This document shows, piece after piece, positions 24,980 to 39,292 of a stretch of 64,000 bases of DNA. The stretch covers positions 559,968-623,967 of the forward strand of contig NZ_VEAF01000002.1 of NCBI RefSeq assembly GCF_007673775.1, written 5' to 3'. This DNA is from Curtobacterium sp. 9128. GTDB lineage: Bacteria > Actinomycetota > Actinomycetes > Actinomycetales > Microbacteriaceae. The notes below the pieces were generated by a model that saw only the letters and a program-made list of their open reading frames with translations, was not told the origin of the DNA and did not search any database. The position numbers and the translations under genes are program-made. Each line of letters starts with the position of its first letter. Position 1 is the first letter of the stretch.

Positions 24980-25960
24980 TTACTTCTTCCCGTTCTTCTT
25001 GGAGCGCTGCTTGCCGACGGGCTGCTGTCGCTGCGTGGTGACGCGGACGGCCTCCATCTCGGCGGCACCGGCGCCGGCGCCGGCCTCGGCGAGGACGGCC
25101 GCGGGGGTCCCGCGACGCTGGGCCTTCTTGGCCAGACGCGCCTCGCGGGCGAGGGCCGCCTCGGATCCGGGCGTCGGCATGGACCGGATGACGAAGTACT
25201 GCTGCGCCATCGTCCAGATGTTCGAGGCGAGCCAGTAGAACATGACGCCGAGCGGGAACGACAAACCCGAGATCACGAAGATCAGGGGGAGCACGTAGAG
25301 CATCATGCGCTGCTGGCGGTACATCGGAGACTCCTTGGTCTCCGGGGACATGTTCTTCGCGACGAGCTGCAGCTGTGTGATGAACTGCGACGCCGTCATC
25401 ACGACGATCATGAAGCCCGCGATGGCACGGACCTCCCAGCCGGAGGCGTTCGTGAACGTCTCGTGCAGGGGAGCACCGAACAGCGACGCGTTGCCGAAGG
25501 ACTTCGCCAGGTCGTTCGTCAGCAGGCCGATGCCGACCTTGTTGATCTGCGCCTCGTGCAGCACCGAGTACAGCGAGAAGAAGATCGGCATCTGCAGCAG
25601 CAGCGGCAGGCAGGACGCCAGCGGGTTGGTCCCGGTCTCCTTGTACAGTGCCATGGTCTCGCGGCTCATGGCCTCGCGCGAGAACTGGTCCTTCTTGCCC
25701 TTGTACTTGTCCTGGATCTTCTTCAGCTGCGGAGCGACCTCGAGCATGCGTCGCTGCGACTTGATCTGCCGCACGAAGATCGGGATGAGCGCGGCCCGGA
25801 CGACGAACGTCAGGAAGATGATGGACAGCACCCAGGTGATGCCGGCCGAGGGGTCCATGCCGAGGGACTCGAAGACCGCGTGGAAGCCGACGAGGATGGC
25901 GGACACCACCCACTTGAGCGGCCAGAGGATCGTTCCGATGAGGTCCATGAGGACGGTCAC
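24980..25960 (-). CDS. yidC: Membrane protein insertase YidC
   Basis: A 326-residue Gram-positive-type YidC without the large periplasmic domain. It has an N-terminal membrane segment (about 10-35), the conserved helix ITWVLSIIFLTFVVRAALIP with the central Arg of the hydrophilic groove, a charged cytosolic hairpin (LKKIQDKYKGKKDQFSREAM), then LASCLPLLLQMPIFFSLYSV and further helices, and a basic tail (RSKKNGKK). It inserts and folds membrane proteins, alone or with SecYEG. The frame opens with GTG overlapping the yidD stop (GTGA); an ATG at 25948 is an alternative. Confidence 0.95.
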   Translation of the reverse strand: MTVLMDLIGTILWPLKWVVSAILVGFHAVFESLGMDPSAGITWVLSIIFLTFVVRAALIPIFVRQIKSQRRMLEVAPQLKKIQDKYKGKKDQFSREAMSRETMALYKETGTNPLASCLPLLLQMPIFFSLYSVLHEAQINKVGIGLLTNDLAKSFGNASLFGAPLHETFTNASGWEVRAIAGFMIVVMTASQFITQLQLVAKNMSPETKESPMYRQQRMMLYVLPLIFVISGLSFPLGVMFYWLASNIWTMAQQYFVIRSMPTPGSEAALAREARLAKKAQRRGTPAAVLAEAGAGAGAAEMEAVRVTTQRQQPVGKQRSKKNGKK

Positions 25961-26337
25961 GCCTTTCGAGTGCGCTGGGGGAGCAGGACCGGGCGGACGA
26001 CGCCGACCGGAGACTGCGACTGCTGCTGGACCGGTGCGAGCACGAAGCCGAACCGGTTGACGGCGAAGGGCCTGCGCCGCTCAGGGACGTCGTCGATGCC
26101 GCCGGCCGACCAGGGGTTGCACCGGCCGATCCGCCAAGCGCCCATCGCCGTGCCGCGGACGACGCCGTACTGCTGGATCGCCTCGAGTGCGTAGCGCGAG
26201 CACGAGGGGTGGTACCGACACACGTTGCCGTAGAGCGGGGAGATGACGGCACGGTAGGCCCGGAGCACGACGACGCAGGCGTTGCGCGGGAGCAACGCTG
26301 CCACCCACAGGGCCCGCATCAGGAGCGTCCGGTTCAT
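25957..26337 (-). CDS. yidD: Membrane protein insertion efficiency factor YidD
   Basis: A 126-residue protein from the ATG at 26337, which overlaps the rnpA stop (ATGA). It has an amphipathic helix followed by the family signature YHPSCSRYALEAIQQYG and RIGRCNPWSAGGIDDVP. The C-terminal 40 residues exceed the usual compact YidD. The family assists YidC-dependent insertion. It lies between rnpA and yidC as usual. Confidence 0.93.
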   Translation of the reverse strand: MNRTLLMRALWVAALLPRNACVVVLRAYRAVISPLYGNVCRYHPSCSRYALEAIQQYGVVRGTAMGAWRIGRCNPWSAGGIDDVPERRRPFAVNRFGFVLAPVQQQSQSPVGVVRPVLLPQRTRKA

Positions 26338-26684
26338 GCTGCCTTCTCCACACCGCGCGCGAACGATCGCGAGACGTCTTCGAGCAGGGTAGGCCATCCG
26401 GCCTGCGCGGCGGCTGGCAGTGCACGGACCACCACGTCGTGCCCGGACGGCACCGAGACGAGCAGTTCGTACGCGATGGCCTTGAGCCGCCGGCGCACGA
26501 GGTTCCTGGTCACCGCGTTGCCGACGGTCTTGGCCACGATGAAGCCGAAGCGCGTCGGTCCCGCATCCGTCGCGGGTCGACGAACGACCGACACCACGAC
26601 GTTCGCCGTGGCGCTCCTGCGACCTCGACGGACGGTGTTCCGGTAGTCGTCCCCTCGGACGATGCGGTTCCCACGGGCGAGCAC
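26334..26684 (-). CDS. rnpA: Ribonuclease P protein component
   Basis: A 116-residue basic protein if started at GTG 26684, giving VLARGNRIVRGDDYRN, the normal RnpA beginning. The frame stays open upstream to an ATG at 26735, which would run into the stem-loop between rpmH and rnpA. The RNR-type signature is VGNAVTRNLVRRRLKAIA. It binds the P RNA and the 5' leader of pre-tRNAs. Confidence 0.93.
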   Translation of the reverse strand: MLARGNRIVRGDDYRNTVRRGRRSATANVVVSVVRRPATDAGPTRFGFIVAKTVGNAVTRNLVRRRLKAIAYELLVSVPSGHDVVVRALPAAAQAGWPTLLEDVSRSFARGVEKAA

Positions 26685-26716
26685 GGCGTCACCACCGGAC
26701 CGGAGCACACACCGAA

Positions 26717-26756
26717 GCGCCGCCCGGTGGGACACGGAGTCCCACCGGAGCGGCGC
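26717..26756 (-). terminator. Strong stem-loop between rpmH and rnpA
   Basis: Arms GCGCCGCCCGGTGGGAC (26717-26733) and GTCCCACCGG-A-GCGGCGC (26739-26756) form an almost perfect 17-bp stem with a 5-base loop. It lies between the rpmH stop and the rnpA start. It may act as partial terminator or processing site that lowers rnpA relative to rpmH. Confidence 0.65.
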
Positions 26757-26782
26757 CGAGTGCTGCTACGACCAGGTCTGAT

Positions 26783-26920
26783 CTACGCGGAGAGCTCGGT
26801 GCGGCCCTTGGCACGGCGAGCGGCCAGGATGGCGCGGCCGGCGCGGGTGCGCATGCGGAGACGGAAGCCGTGCTTCTTGGCGCGGCGACGGTTGTTCGGC
26901 TGGAAGGTGCGCTTGCTCAT
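26783..26920 (-). CDS. rpmH: 50S ribosomal protein L34
   Basis: A 45-residue, very basic protein: [20 protein letters not shown] followed by [20 protein letters not shown] and TELSA. This matches L34 throughout. A candidate promoter on the minus strand has TTGACC at 27041-27036 and TACCGT at 27018-27013 with 17-bp spacing. It is the first gene of the rpmH-rnpA-yidD-yidC-jag-rsmG run, divergent from dnaA. Confidence 0.98.
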   Translation of the reverse strand: MSKRTFQPNNRRRAKKHGFRLRMRTRAGRAILAARRAKGRTELSA

Positions 26921-27420
26921 GATCTTCTCCACACGGCTGCTCGAGGCGAGCCGTCACGAATACGTTGGTCGACGTTGGTGGGCGCGACCAAGGGGCCGCA
27001 GTCAACTGGATAACGGTACGTGACAGCGGCGACCAGGTCAAACCCTGATCGCTCCGAGGGCGCACCGGCCTGTGGGAACAGCGTTGTCCACATTGGGGAC
27101 AACTTCCGTTCGGTGGGACCCGTGTCGGTCCTCTACAGTTGGTGGATCGATCAGCCCGCAGGCCCGGCAGGACGGGGGAGACCCCGACCAGCGCGCTCGT
27201 GGGTGATCGTGGACACGACTGTGGACAACCCTGTGGGAAGTCCGCGGCACGACGGCGCAGGTCCAGCTCCCCGAGAGCCACCGCCGACACGCGGGTGCAG
27301 CGCCGCGCGCACCCGCGCGCCGCGACCGACCCGCACCGCTGTCCGCCCACGAGCGTCCGCAAGCACGAGACAGCACGACCCCGCACGAGCCCTGCACGAG
27401 ACCCTGGAGACGAGCGCGCC
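26921..27420. promoter_or_regulatory. rpmH-dnaA divergent intergenic region with DnaA boxes
   Basis: This 500-bp spacer holds no convincing gene. DnaA-box matches are TTGTCCACA at 27084-27092 and its reverse complement TGTGGACAA at 27220-27228. The first sits in an inverted repeat, GTTGTCC (27083-27089) and GGACAAC (27097-27103). A -10-like TACAGT at 27134-27139 could serve dnaA. The layout suggests dnaA autoregulation by DnaA. Confidence 0.65.
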
Positions 27421-28875
27421 ATGACGATGCCGGCCGACCCCGTCGAGGACCTCTGGTCAGCGGTCCTCAACCTCCTCGCCCAGGACGACCGGATCACCCC
27501 GCAGCTGCACGGCTTCCTCAACCTCGTCGAGCCCAAGGGCGTCCTCGCCGGCACGCTCTACCTCGAGGTGCCGAACGACCTCACCCGCGGCATGCTCGAG
27601 CAGCGGATCCGCATCCCGATCACCGAGGCGATCGCCCGCATCGGCGACGACACCGTCGCGAACTTCGCCATCACGGTGAACCCCGACATGGCGTCGGAGC
27701 CCCGGGTCGACCCGTCGGTGCCGGCCTACGCCGAACCGTCGCCGCAACCGGTCGAGCAGAGCGTCGCGCCCCGGCAGTACATCGAGGCACCGTTCGTCCC
27801 GAGCCAGGTCGACGCCCCGGGCACCGGCGGCCGCCCCGAGTCCCGGCTCAACCCGAAGTACAACTTCGACAACTTCGTCATCGGCGCCTCGAACCGGTTC
27901 GCCCACGCCGCGGCCGTCGCCGTCGCCGAGGCCCCCGCGAAGGCGTACAACCCGCTCTTCATCTACGGCGACTCCGGGCTCGGCAAGACCCACCTCCTGC
28001 ACGCGATCGGCCACTACGCCGAAAGCCTCTACCCGGGAATCCGGGTGCGGTACGTGTCGAGCGAGGAGTTCACGAACGACTTCATCAACTCGATCGCGAA
28101 CAACCGCTCGAACCAGTTCCAGCAGCGGTACCGCGACATCGACATCCTCCTCATCGACGACATCCAGTTCCTCCAGGGCAAGGACTCGACGCAGGAGGCG
28201 TTCTTCCACACGTTCAACACGCTGCACGACCACAACAAGCAGGTCGTGATCACGTCGGACGTCGCTCCGAAGCACCTCACGGGGTTCGAGGACCGGATGC
28301 GCAGCCGCTTCGAGTGGGGCCTGATCACCGACGTCCAGGCGCCGGACCTCGAGACCCGCATCGCCATCCTCCGGAAGAAGGCGCAGTCCGACCACCTGCA
28401 GGTGCCGGACGACATCCTCGAGTTCATGGCGTCGAAGGTGTCGAGCAACATCCGGGAGCTCGAGGGGACGCTCATCCGCGTCACCGCCTTCGCGAGCCTC
28501 AACCGCACGGCCGTCGACATGGCGCTGGTGCAGACGGTCCTCAAGGACCTGATCACCCTCGACGAGGACAACGTCATCGCGCCGACGGACATCATCAACC
28601 ACACTGCGGAGTACTTCAAGCTCTCCGTCGACGACCTCTACGGCTCCTCCCGATCGCAGGCGATCGCGACCGCCCGGCAGATCGCGATGTACCTCTGCCG
28701 TGAGATGACGAGCCTGTCGCTGCCGAAGATCGGGCAGCTGTTCGGCAACCGGGACCACACGACGGTGATGTACGCGAACAAGAAGATCGCGGAGCTCATG
28801 AAGGAGCGTCGGTCGATCTACAACCAGGTCACCGAACTCACGAGCCGCATCAAGCAGGACCGCCGCTACCGCTGA
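27421..28875 (+). CDS. dnaA: Chromosomal replication initiator protein DnaA
   Basis: A 484-residue protein. Domain I occupies residues 1-90 and a variable Pro-rich domain II about 91-140. The AAA+ domain has Walker A GDSGLGKT (183-190), Walker B LLIDDIQF (about 243-250) and sensor residues in FEDRMRSRFEWGL. Domain IV ends in the DnaA-box-binding signature GNRDHTTV (442-449). It binds DnaA boxes, opens oriC and loads the helicase. A frame extension upstream to 27139 has no DnaA similarity, so the ATG at 27421 (GGAGACG upstream) is taken. Confidence 0.98.
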   Translation: MTMPADPVEDLWSAVLNLLAQDDRITPQLHGFLNLVEPKGVLAGTLYLEVPNDLTRGMLEQRIRIPITEAIARIGDDTVANFAITVNPDMASEPRVDPSVPAYAEPSPQPVEQSVAPRQYIEAPFVPSQVDAPGTGGRPESRLNPKYNFDNFVIGASNRFAHAAAVAVAEAPAKAYNPLFIYGDSGLGKTHLLHAIGHYAESLYPGIRVRYVSSEEFTNDFINSIANNRSNQFQQRYRDIDILLIDDIQFLQGKDSTQEAFFHTFNTLHDHNKQVVITSDVAPKHLTGFEDRMRSRFEWGLITDVQAPDLETRIAILRKKAQSDHLQVPDDILEFMASKVSSNIRELEGTLIRVTAFASLNRTAVDMALVQTVLKDLITLDEDNVIAPTDIINHTAEYFKLSVDDLYGSSRSQAIATARQIAMYLCREMTSLSLPKIGQLFGNRDHTTVMYANKKIAELMKERRSIYNQVTELTSRIKQDRRYR

Positions 28876-29345
28876 GCGTTCCGCTCGCGATCCGCAGAGC
28901 ATCTGTTCACGCGGCCTGGAGGCTCGGCTGGCGACAGCGAGATCGGCCCGCCCTGGCGCGCATCCACCATCTGAGACGGTTCCATCGGCCGGACTTCTCA
29001 CAGTGTGGAAAGCCTGTGGATAACTGTGGAGGACACGCCGCCGTGTTGTTCACAGCGATGGGGCCATCTGTGGAAACTGGGGATGGAAGTGGATAGCTGA
29101 GATTCATTCATCCCGATGCCGCTCACACGCCGCTCACAACTCACACGGTTGTAGTTCCCTGTCGCCGAGCGGCATCAACAGGGTTGTCCACAGTGTGCAC
29201 AGGCGTTAACACTCTTGTTCCTGTTTCATGATCACGATCCCTGGGCCAACCTTGTGGACGGCGGGATGACAAGAAATCCGGGCCCGTCCGGGCTGTGCCA
29301 CAATGGGGCGGCCGGACAGTCCAACGATCGACAGGGGTCCCAGCT
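28876..29345. other. oriC: Chromosomal origin of replication region (oriC)
   Basis: The 470-bp dnaA-dnaN spacer has no gene and carries many DnaA-box-like 9-mers: TGTGGATAA at 29016-29024 (perfect), TTGTTCACA at 29046-29054, TGTGGAAAC at 29069-29077 and TTGTCCACA at 29184-29192, with weaker ones between them. AT-richer tracts lie near 29095-29115 and 29200-29240 (GCGTTAACACTCTTGTTC). In actinobacteria oriC is normally in this spacer. Confidence 0.9.
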
Positions 29346-30491
29346 GTGAAGTTCGAGGTCAACCGGGACGTCTTCTCCGAAGCCGTCTCATTCGCGGTGA
29401 AGCTCCTCCCACAGCGCACGACCCTCCCGATCCTGTCGGGTGTCCTCATCCACGCCGAGGGCGACCGGCTCACGCTGTCGTCGTTCGACTACGAGGTCTC
29501 GGCGCAGACCTCCATCACGGCCCAGATCGACGACGCCGGCACGGTCCTCGTCTCCGGTCGACTGCTGAACGACATCGCGAGCCGTCTGCCGAACGCCCCG
29601 GTGACGTTCTCCACGGACGAGTCCCGGATCACCGTGACCTGCGGCTCCGCACACTTCACGCTGCTGAGCATGCCGGTCGAGGAGTACCCGACCCTCCCGG
29701 AGATCGGTGCGCAGACCGGGGTGATCCCCGGGGACGCCTTCTCCGAGGCGGTGTCCCAGGTCGCCGTCGCCGCCAGCCGCGACGACGTCACCCCGGTGAT
29801 CACCGGCGTGCAGCTCGAGGTCGGCGACAACGACCTCTCCCTCATCGCGACGGACCGCTACCGCGTCGCCGTCCGCACGATCGCGTGGGACTCCGGACGC
29901 GTCGGCTCCGACCCGATGCACGCGCTCGTCCCGGCCCGCACCCTGCAGGAGGTCGGCCGCACGTTCGGTTCGGCGTCGACGGTGTCGGTCTCGATCAGCG
30001 GCACGTCCGACCGCGAGCTCATCGCGTTCCACGCCGACGACAAGACCGTGACCTCGCTGCTCATCAAGGGCAACTACCCGCCGGTCCGCCGGCTCTTCCC
30101 CGAGGCCGTCCAGGACCACGCGGTGATCAACACCGCGGAGCTGGTCGAAGCCGTCCGACGGGTCTCCCTCGTCCTGGAGCGCGAAGCCGCGCTCCGGTTC
30201 TCCTTCACGGTCGACGGGCTCACGCTCGAGGCGATCGGTTCCGAACAAGCGCAGGCGTCAGAGTCGATCGATGCGTTGCTGACCGGTGAGGAAACGGTGG
30301 TCTCGCTGAAGCCCGCCTTCCTCCTGGACGGGTTGAACGCGGTGCACTCCGAGTTCGTCCGGATCTCCTTCACCAAGACGGAGAACCCCAACAAGCCGGG
30401 TCCGGTGCTCATCACCGGCCAGTCCTCGCGCGAGGAACCCGCGACGGACGGATACCGGTACCTGCTGCAGCCCAATCTCCTGCTGCGCTAG
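29346..30491 (+). CDS. dnaN: DNA polymerase III beta subunit (sliding clamp)
   Basis: A 381-residue protein beginning VKFEVNRDVFSEAVSFAVK from GTG 29346; the in-frame extension to 29295 lacks similarity. It has three topologically similar domains (around 1-125, 130-250 and 255-381). Typical motifs are LPQRTTLPILSGVLI, DRYRVAVRTI and a C-terminal YRYLLQPNLLLR in place of the classic MPMRL end. It forms the ring that tethers polymerase to DNA. It lies directly after oriC. Confidence 0.97.
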   Translation: MKFEVNRDVFSEAVSFAVKLLPQRTTLPILSGVLIHAEGDRLTLSSFDYEVSAQTSITAQIDDAGTVLVSGRLLNDIASRLPNAPVTFSTDESRITVTCGSAHFTLLSMPVEEYPTLPEIGAQTGVIPGDAFSEAVSQVAVAASRDDVTPVITGVQLEVGDNDLSLIATDRYRVAVRTIAWDSGRVGSDPMHALVPARTLQEVGRTFGSASTVSVSISGTSDRELIAFHADDKTVTSLLIKGNYPPVRRLFPEAVQDHAVINTAELVEAVRRVSLVLEREAALRFSFTVDGLTLEAIGSEQAQASESIDALLTGEETVVSLKPAFLLDGLNAVHSEFVRISFTKTENPNKPGPVLITGQSSREEPATDGYRYLLQPNLLLR

Positions 30492-30558
30492 CGGCAGCCG
30501 AACACTGCGCTGACGCGCCCCGGGCACATCAGCGCGACGACGAACAGAAGAGGAAATC

Positions 30559-31443
30559 ATGCAGATCGGTCTTGTCGGCCTCGGGAAGATGGGCAACAAC
30601 ATGCGTGCGCGTCTGCGCAACGCAGGGATCGACGTCGTCGGGTACGACGCCAACCCCGCCGTCTCGGACGTCGCCGACCTCGGGGAGCTCGCGAAGGCCC
30701 TCACCGGCCCGCGTCTGGTCTGGGTCATGGTCCCCCACGGGAAGATCACGGACGACGTCATCACCGACCTCGCCGAGGTCCTCGAGCCGGGCGACCTGGT
30801 CATCGACGGCGGCAACTCCAAGTGGCTCGACGACGAGAAGCACGCCAAGCAGCTCGACGCCAAGGGCATCCGCTACATGGACGTCGGTGTCTCCGGCGGC
30901 ATCTGGGGCAAGGACAACGGCTACGGCATGATGGCCGGCGGTGACGTCAAGGACCTCGAGTTCGCGATGCCGGTCTTCGACGCACTCCGTCCCGAGGGCC
31001 CTCGCGAAGAGGGCTTCTCTCACGCCGGCCCCGTCGGCGCCGGGCACTACGCCAAGATGGTCCACAACGGCATCGAGTACGCGATCATGCAGGCGTACGG
31101 CGAGGGCTACGAGCTCCTCGAGGCCAAGGACATCATCAAGGACGTCCCCGCCGTGTTCGCCGGGTGGCAGCGCGGCACGGTCGTGCGCTCCTGGCTGCTC
31201 GACCTGCTCGTCCTCGCGATCAACGAGGACCCGAAGCTCGACGAGCTCGAGGGCTACGTCGACGACTCGGGCGAGGGCCGGTGGACCCTCGAAGAGGCGA
31301 TCGACCTCGCGGTGCCGATGCCCGCGCTCTCCGCGGCGATGTTCGCGCGCTTCGTCTCGCGCCAGGGCAGCGAGTCCCCGACGATGAAGGCCGTCGCGGC
31401 GCTCCGCAACCAGTTCGGCGGCCACGCCGTCAAGAAGTCCTAG
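30559..31443 (+). CDS. gnd: 6-phosphogluconate dehydrogenase, decarboxylating (short form)
   Basis: A 294-residue protein. The Rossmann motif is GLVGLGKMGNNM, followed by VVGYDANPAV, then IDGGNSKWLDD and the catalytic region MDVGVSGGIWGKDNGYGMM with KMVHNGIEYAIMQAYGEGY, which holds the Lys-x-x-His/Asn active site. The length is that of the roughly 300-residue GndA-type form rather than the 470-residue form. It oxidises and decarboxylates 6-phosphogluconate to ribulose 5-phosphate. It has AGAGGAAATC before the ATG. Its place between dnaN and recF is standard for actinobacteria. Confidence 0.95.
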   Translation: MQIGLVGLGKMGNNMRARLRNAGIDVVGYDANPAVSDVADLGELAKALTGPRLVWVMVPHGKITDDVITDLAEVLEPGDLVIDGGNSKWLDDEKHAKQLDAKGIRYMDVGVSGGIWGKDNGYGMMAGGDVKDLEFAMPVFDALRPEGPREEGFSHAGPVGAGHYAKMVHNGIEYAIMQAYGEGYELLEAKDIIKDVPAVFAGWQRGTVVRSWLLDLLVLAINEDPKLDELEGYVDDSGEGRWTLEEAIDLAVPMPALSAAMFARFVSRQGSESPTMKAVAALRNQFGGHAVKKS

Positions 31444-31472
31444 GACTCCTCGGGGCAACCCGACCGGCCCGC

Positions 31473-32707
31473 GTGCACGTCGACCACCTGCAACTGACCG
31501 ACTTCCGGAACTACCGGGAGGCGGACGTCGACCTCGCACGCGGGCCGAACCTCTTCGTCGGGAGGAACGGCCAGGGCAAGACGAACCTCGTCGAGTCCAT
31601 CGCCTACCTCTCCACCCTCGGCTCGCACCGCGTGCCCACCGACGCGGCCCTCGTCCGGCAGGGCTGTGACGCGGCGATCGTCCGCGCACGCCTGGCGCAC
31701 GAGGAACGGAGCATCCTCGCCGAGGTGCAGATCAACCGCTCGGGGTCGAACCGTGCGCAGATCAACCGGGCGCCGATCAAGCCCCGCGAACTGCCGCGCT
31801 ACTGCACGAGCGTCCTCTTCGCGCCGGAGGACCTCGCCCTGGTCCGCGGCGAACCGTCCGGTCGTCGACGCATGCTCGACGAGCTGCTCGTGCAGATCGC
31901 CCCACGGATGCAGGGCGTCCTCGCCGACTACGACCGGACACTCCGGCAGCGGAACACGCTGCTGAAGTCGGCCCGGGCGACGGGTGCGAAGTCCGGGTCG
32001 CTCGCGACGCTCGACGTCTGGGACGAGCGCCTCGTGGCGTTCGGGTCCGAGATCATCGCCGCGCGCGACCACCTGACCCGCCGACTGGCCCCGTTCGTCG
32101 CCGAGTCCTACGCGACCGTCGCCGGCGAGCGGCACGAGGCCGCGATCACCGGCGTGCTGAGTGTCCGTGGCGGCGACCCCGAGGACGCCGACGCGACGGA
32201 CCCGGTGCTCGGGACGCCGGACGGCCCCGTCACCGTGCCGGCTGCGGCTGAGGCGTTCCGGGGCGCGCTCGAACGGCGTCGGCGCGACGAACTCGACCGC
32301 GGGCTGACGCTCGCCGGGCCGCACCGCGACGACGTGCTCTTCCAGCTCAACGGGTTACCCGCGCGCGGGTACGCCAGTCACGGCGAGTCGTGGTCGTTCG
32401 CGTTGGCGATCCAGCTCGCGAGCGCGTCGATCCTCCGCGCCGAGTCGACGCTCGGTGACCCGATCATCATCCTCGACGACGTGTTCGCGGAGCTCGACGA
32501 GTCCCGGCGCGAGCGGCTCGGGAACGCGGTCGCGGACTACGAGCAGGTGCTCATCACGGCCGCCGTCTTCGGGGACGTCCCGGCGCAGCTGGCCGCGCAC
32601 ACCGTGCGGATCGAGCACGGCACCATCGTGACGGACGAGCCGGACCCGACCAGTGCGGACGAACCGACCACGGCCTCCGACCCGACGAGCGCAGCGGCGG
32701 ACGCCTG

Positions 32708-32708
<1 letters not shown>
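31473..32708 (+). CDS. recF: DNA replication and repair protein RecF
   Basis: A 411-residue SMC-like ATPase starting VHVDHLQLTDFRNYREADV at GTG 31473. Walker A is GRNGQGKT (30-37), the ABC signature lies in YASHGESWSFALAIQLA and Walker B is PIIILDDVFAELD. RecF helps load RecA at ssDNA gaps with RecO and RecR. The final 30 residues are an Asp/Ser/Thr-rich tail unlike other RecF proteins. The stop overlaps the dciA start (TGATG). Confidence 0.96.
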
Positions 32709-35324
<2,616 letters not shown>

Positions 35325-35329
35325 TCGGA

Positions 35330-35412
35330 CTGGAGGCACGGCGCGAGCCGTGCGCTCCGGTCCGGACCACCTGTGGTCGCGCCCGGCGCGACGCACGGAA
35401 CCACGGCCTCCA
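35330..35412. repeat. Member of a dispersed CTGGAGGC hairpin family (gyrB-gyrA spacer)
   Basis: The arm GACTGGAGGC at 35329-35338 pairs with GCCTCCAG near 35406-35413 across a long, itself structured loop (CACGGCGCGAGCCGTG). Similar left arms recur at 42750, 52231, 59714 and 60738. It fills most of the 127-bp gyrB-gyrA spacer. Confidence 0.55.
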
Positions 35413-35451
35413 GGCCGGTCGGCGGAGCCGACAGAAAGGGACTGAAGCCAG

Positions 35452-38104
<2,653 letters not shown>

Positions 38105-38112
<8 letters not shown>

Positions 38113-38512
38113 TGTCGCCGAGAAGCTCCAGAAGAAGGCGAAGCGGCCCGTCGGCACCCGTCAGGTGCGGCTGCGGCTCGTGTACCTCGACTTCTGGTCG
38201 ATGGTGAAGCTGTCCTTCCTCATCGCCCTGGCCGGCAGCATCGTGATCGTCGTCGCGACGGCGCTGGTCTGGGTGATCCTCAACCAGACGGGCGTCTTCA
38301 CCCAGATCGACTCCCTGCTCAAGGACGTCACCGGGCAGAACAACTACTCGATCATGGACCAGTTCTCGCTGGGCCAGGTGCTCGGGTTCTCGGTCGTCGT
38401 GGGCATCCTCAACGTCGTCGTCGGCACCGTGCTCGGCGCGATCGTGAGCGTGCTGTACAACCTCAGCGTGCGGATCACGGGCGGCCTGCTCGTGGGGTTC
38501 ACGAACAACTGA
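38105..38512 (+). CDS. DUF3566 family membrane protein
   Basis: A 135-residue protein starting [20 protein letters not shown]. After a basic N terminus come two hydrophobic helices (about 30-58 and 88-118) separated by an amphipathic stretch. The pattern [19 protein letters not shown] is the DUF3566 signature. Such genes follow gyrA and precede the Ile and Ala tRNAs in most actinobacteria; in mycobacteria the counterpart is CwsA, a division protein, but equivalence is only positional here. Its start lies within the last codons of gyrA. Confidence 0.9.
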
Positions 38513-38588
38513 CACACCCGGCCCGGATGGGTCCTCCCGCTCGATTTCGTTCCGGCGACTTCGTACGGTAGGCTTTCATCCGGTCTGA

Positions 38589-38665
38589 GGGGCTATAGCT
38601 CAGGCGGTTAGAGCGCTTCGCTGATAACGAAGAGGTCCAAGGTTCAAGTCCTTGTAGCCCCACCA
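38589..38665 (+). tRNA. tRNA-Ile (GAT anticodon)
   Basis: The acceptor arms GGGGCTA and TAGCCCC, the anticodon loop CTGATAA and the T arm GGTTCAAGTCC form a full cloverleaf. The CCA end is encoded. Confidence 0.97.
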
Positions 38666-38697
38666 TCTCGTCCGACACTGCACCACATGGGTGTCAC

Positions 38698-38770
38698 GGG
38701 GCCTTAGCTCAGTTGGTAGAGCGCCTGCTTTGCAAGCAGGATGTCGGGAGTTCGATTCTCCCAGGCTCCA
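38698..38770 (+). tRNA. tRNA-Ala (TGC anticodon)
   Basis: The acceptor arms GGGGCCT and AGGCTCC, D arm AGCTCAGTTGGTAGAGC, anticodon loop TTTGCAA and T arm GAGTTCGATTC are all present. CCA is not encoded (CTC follows the discriminator A). Confidence 0.97.
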
Positions 38771-38778
38771 CTCCACCG

Positions 38779-38814
38779 GCCCCTGGTCGGCGATCCGGTC
38801 GCCGTCGCAGGGGC
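38779..38814 (+). terminator. Terminator after the Ile/Ala tRNA pair
   Basis: Arms GCCCCTG (38779-38785) and CAGGGGC (38808-38814) enclose a second stem, GGCGA/TCGCC, and TTCGTCG follows. Confidence 0.65.
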
Positions 38815-38852
38815 TTCGTCGTGCGTGGGGGCTGCTGCTGCTTCAGCGCGCT

Positions 38853-39268
38853 GAGGTTCCGCGGCTCGTGGGTCACGCGGGCCGAGGTTCCACGACTTGC
38901 CGCTCGGTTCCGCTGAGGTTCCACGACTTGCCGCTCACTTCCGCCGAGGTTCCACGAACGACCGGTCGGCGGCGCCGAGGTTCCACGATTGCGGGACTTC
39001 CCCGCGGCGGCGAGACGGTCTGCTCCGACGTGCACGAGTGGTCGAGACTCCCCGCTCGGGTTCGCCGAGTGGTCGGACATCGTCGCGGCCGACGAGTTGC
39101 GCCGACATCTCGTGCCCGATCGGCGGACGTGAGCGGTGTGTTGCGACCAGTCGGAGGCTCCGGGCCGGGTGCCCTGAGGTTCCAGGACTTGCCGCTCAGT
39201 TCCGCCGAGGTTCCACGAACGACCGGTCGCCGCCGCCGAGGTTCCAGAATTACGGAACCCCGGAGGGG
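38853..39268. repeat. 31-bp tandem repeat region in two blocks (GAGGTTCCACGA units)
   Basis: GAGGTTCC starts at 38853, 38884, 38915, 38946 and 38977, and again at 39176, 39207 and 39238, always 31 bp apart. The unit tails fall into three types (CTTGCCGCTC, ACGACCGGTCG and TTGCGGGA-like). The second block repeats the order of units 3 to 5 of the first, so it is a 93-bp segmental copy. The 570-bp spacer 38771-39340 has no other gene; between the blocks (39008-39175) I see nothing specific. Confidence 0.85.
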
Positions 39269-39292
39269 CGCAGCACGACCGGCACCGGACGA

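Noticed and set aside
38853..39268. Possible CRISPR array
   Set aside because: The conserved part is only 12 bp, the rest recurs between units rather than being unique spacers, and no cas genes are near.
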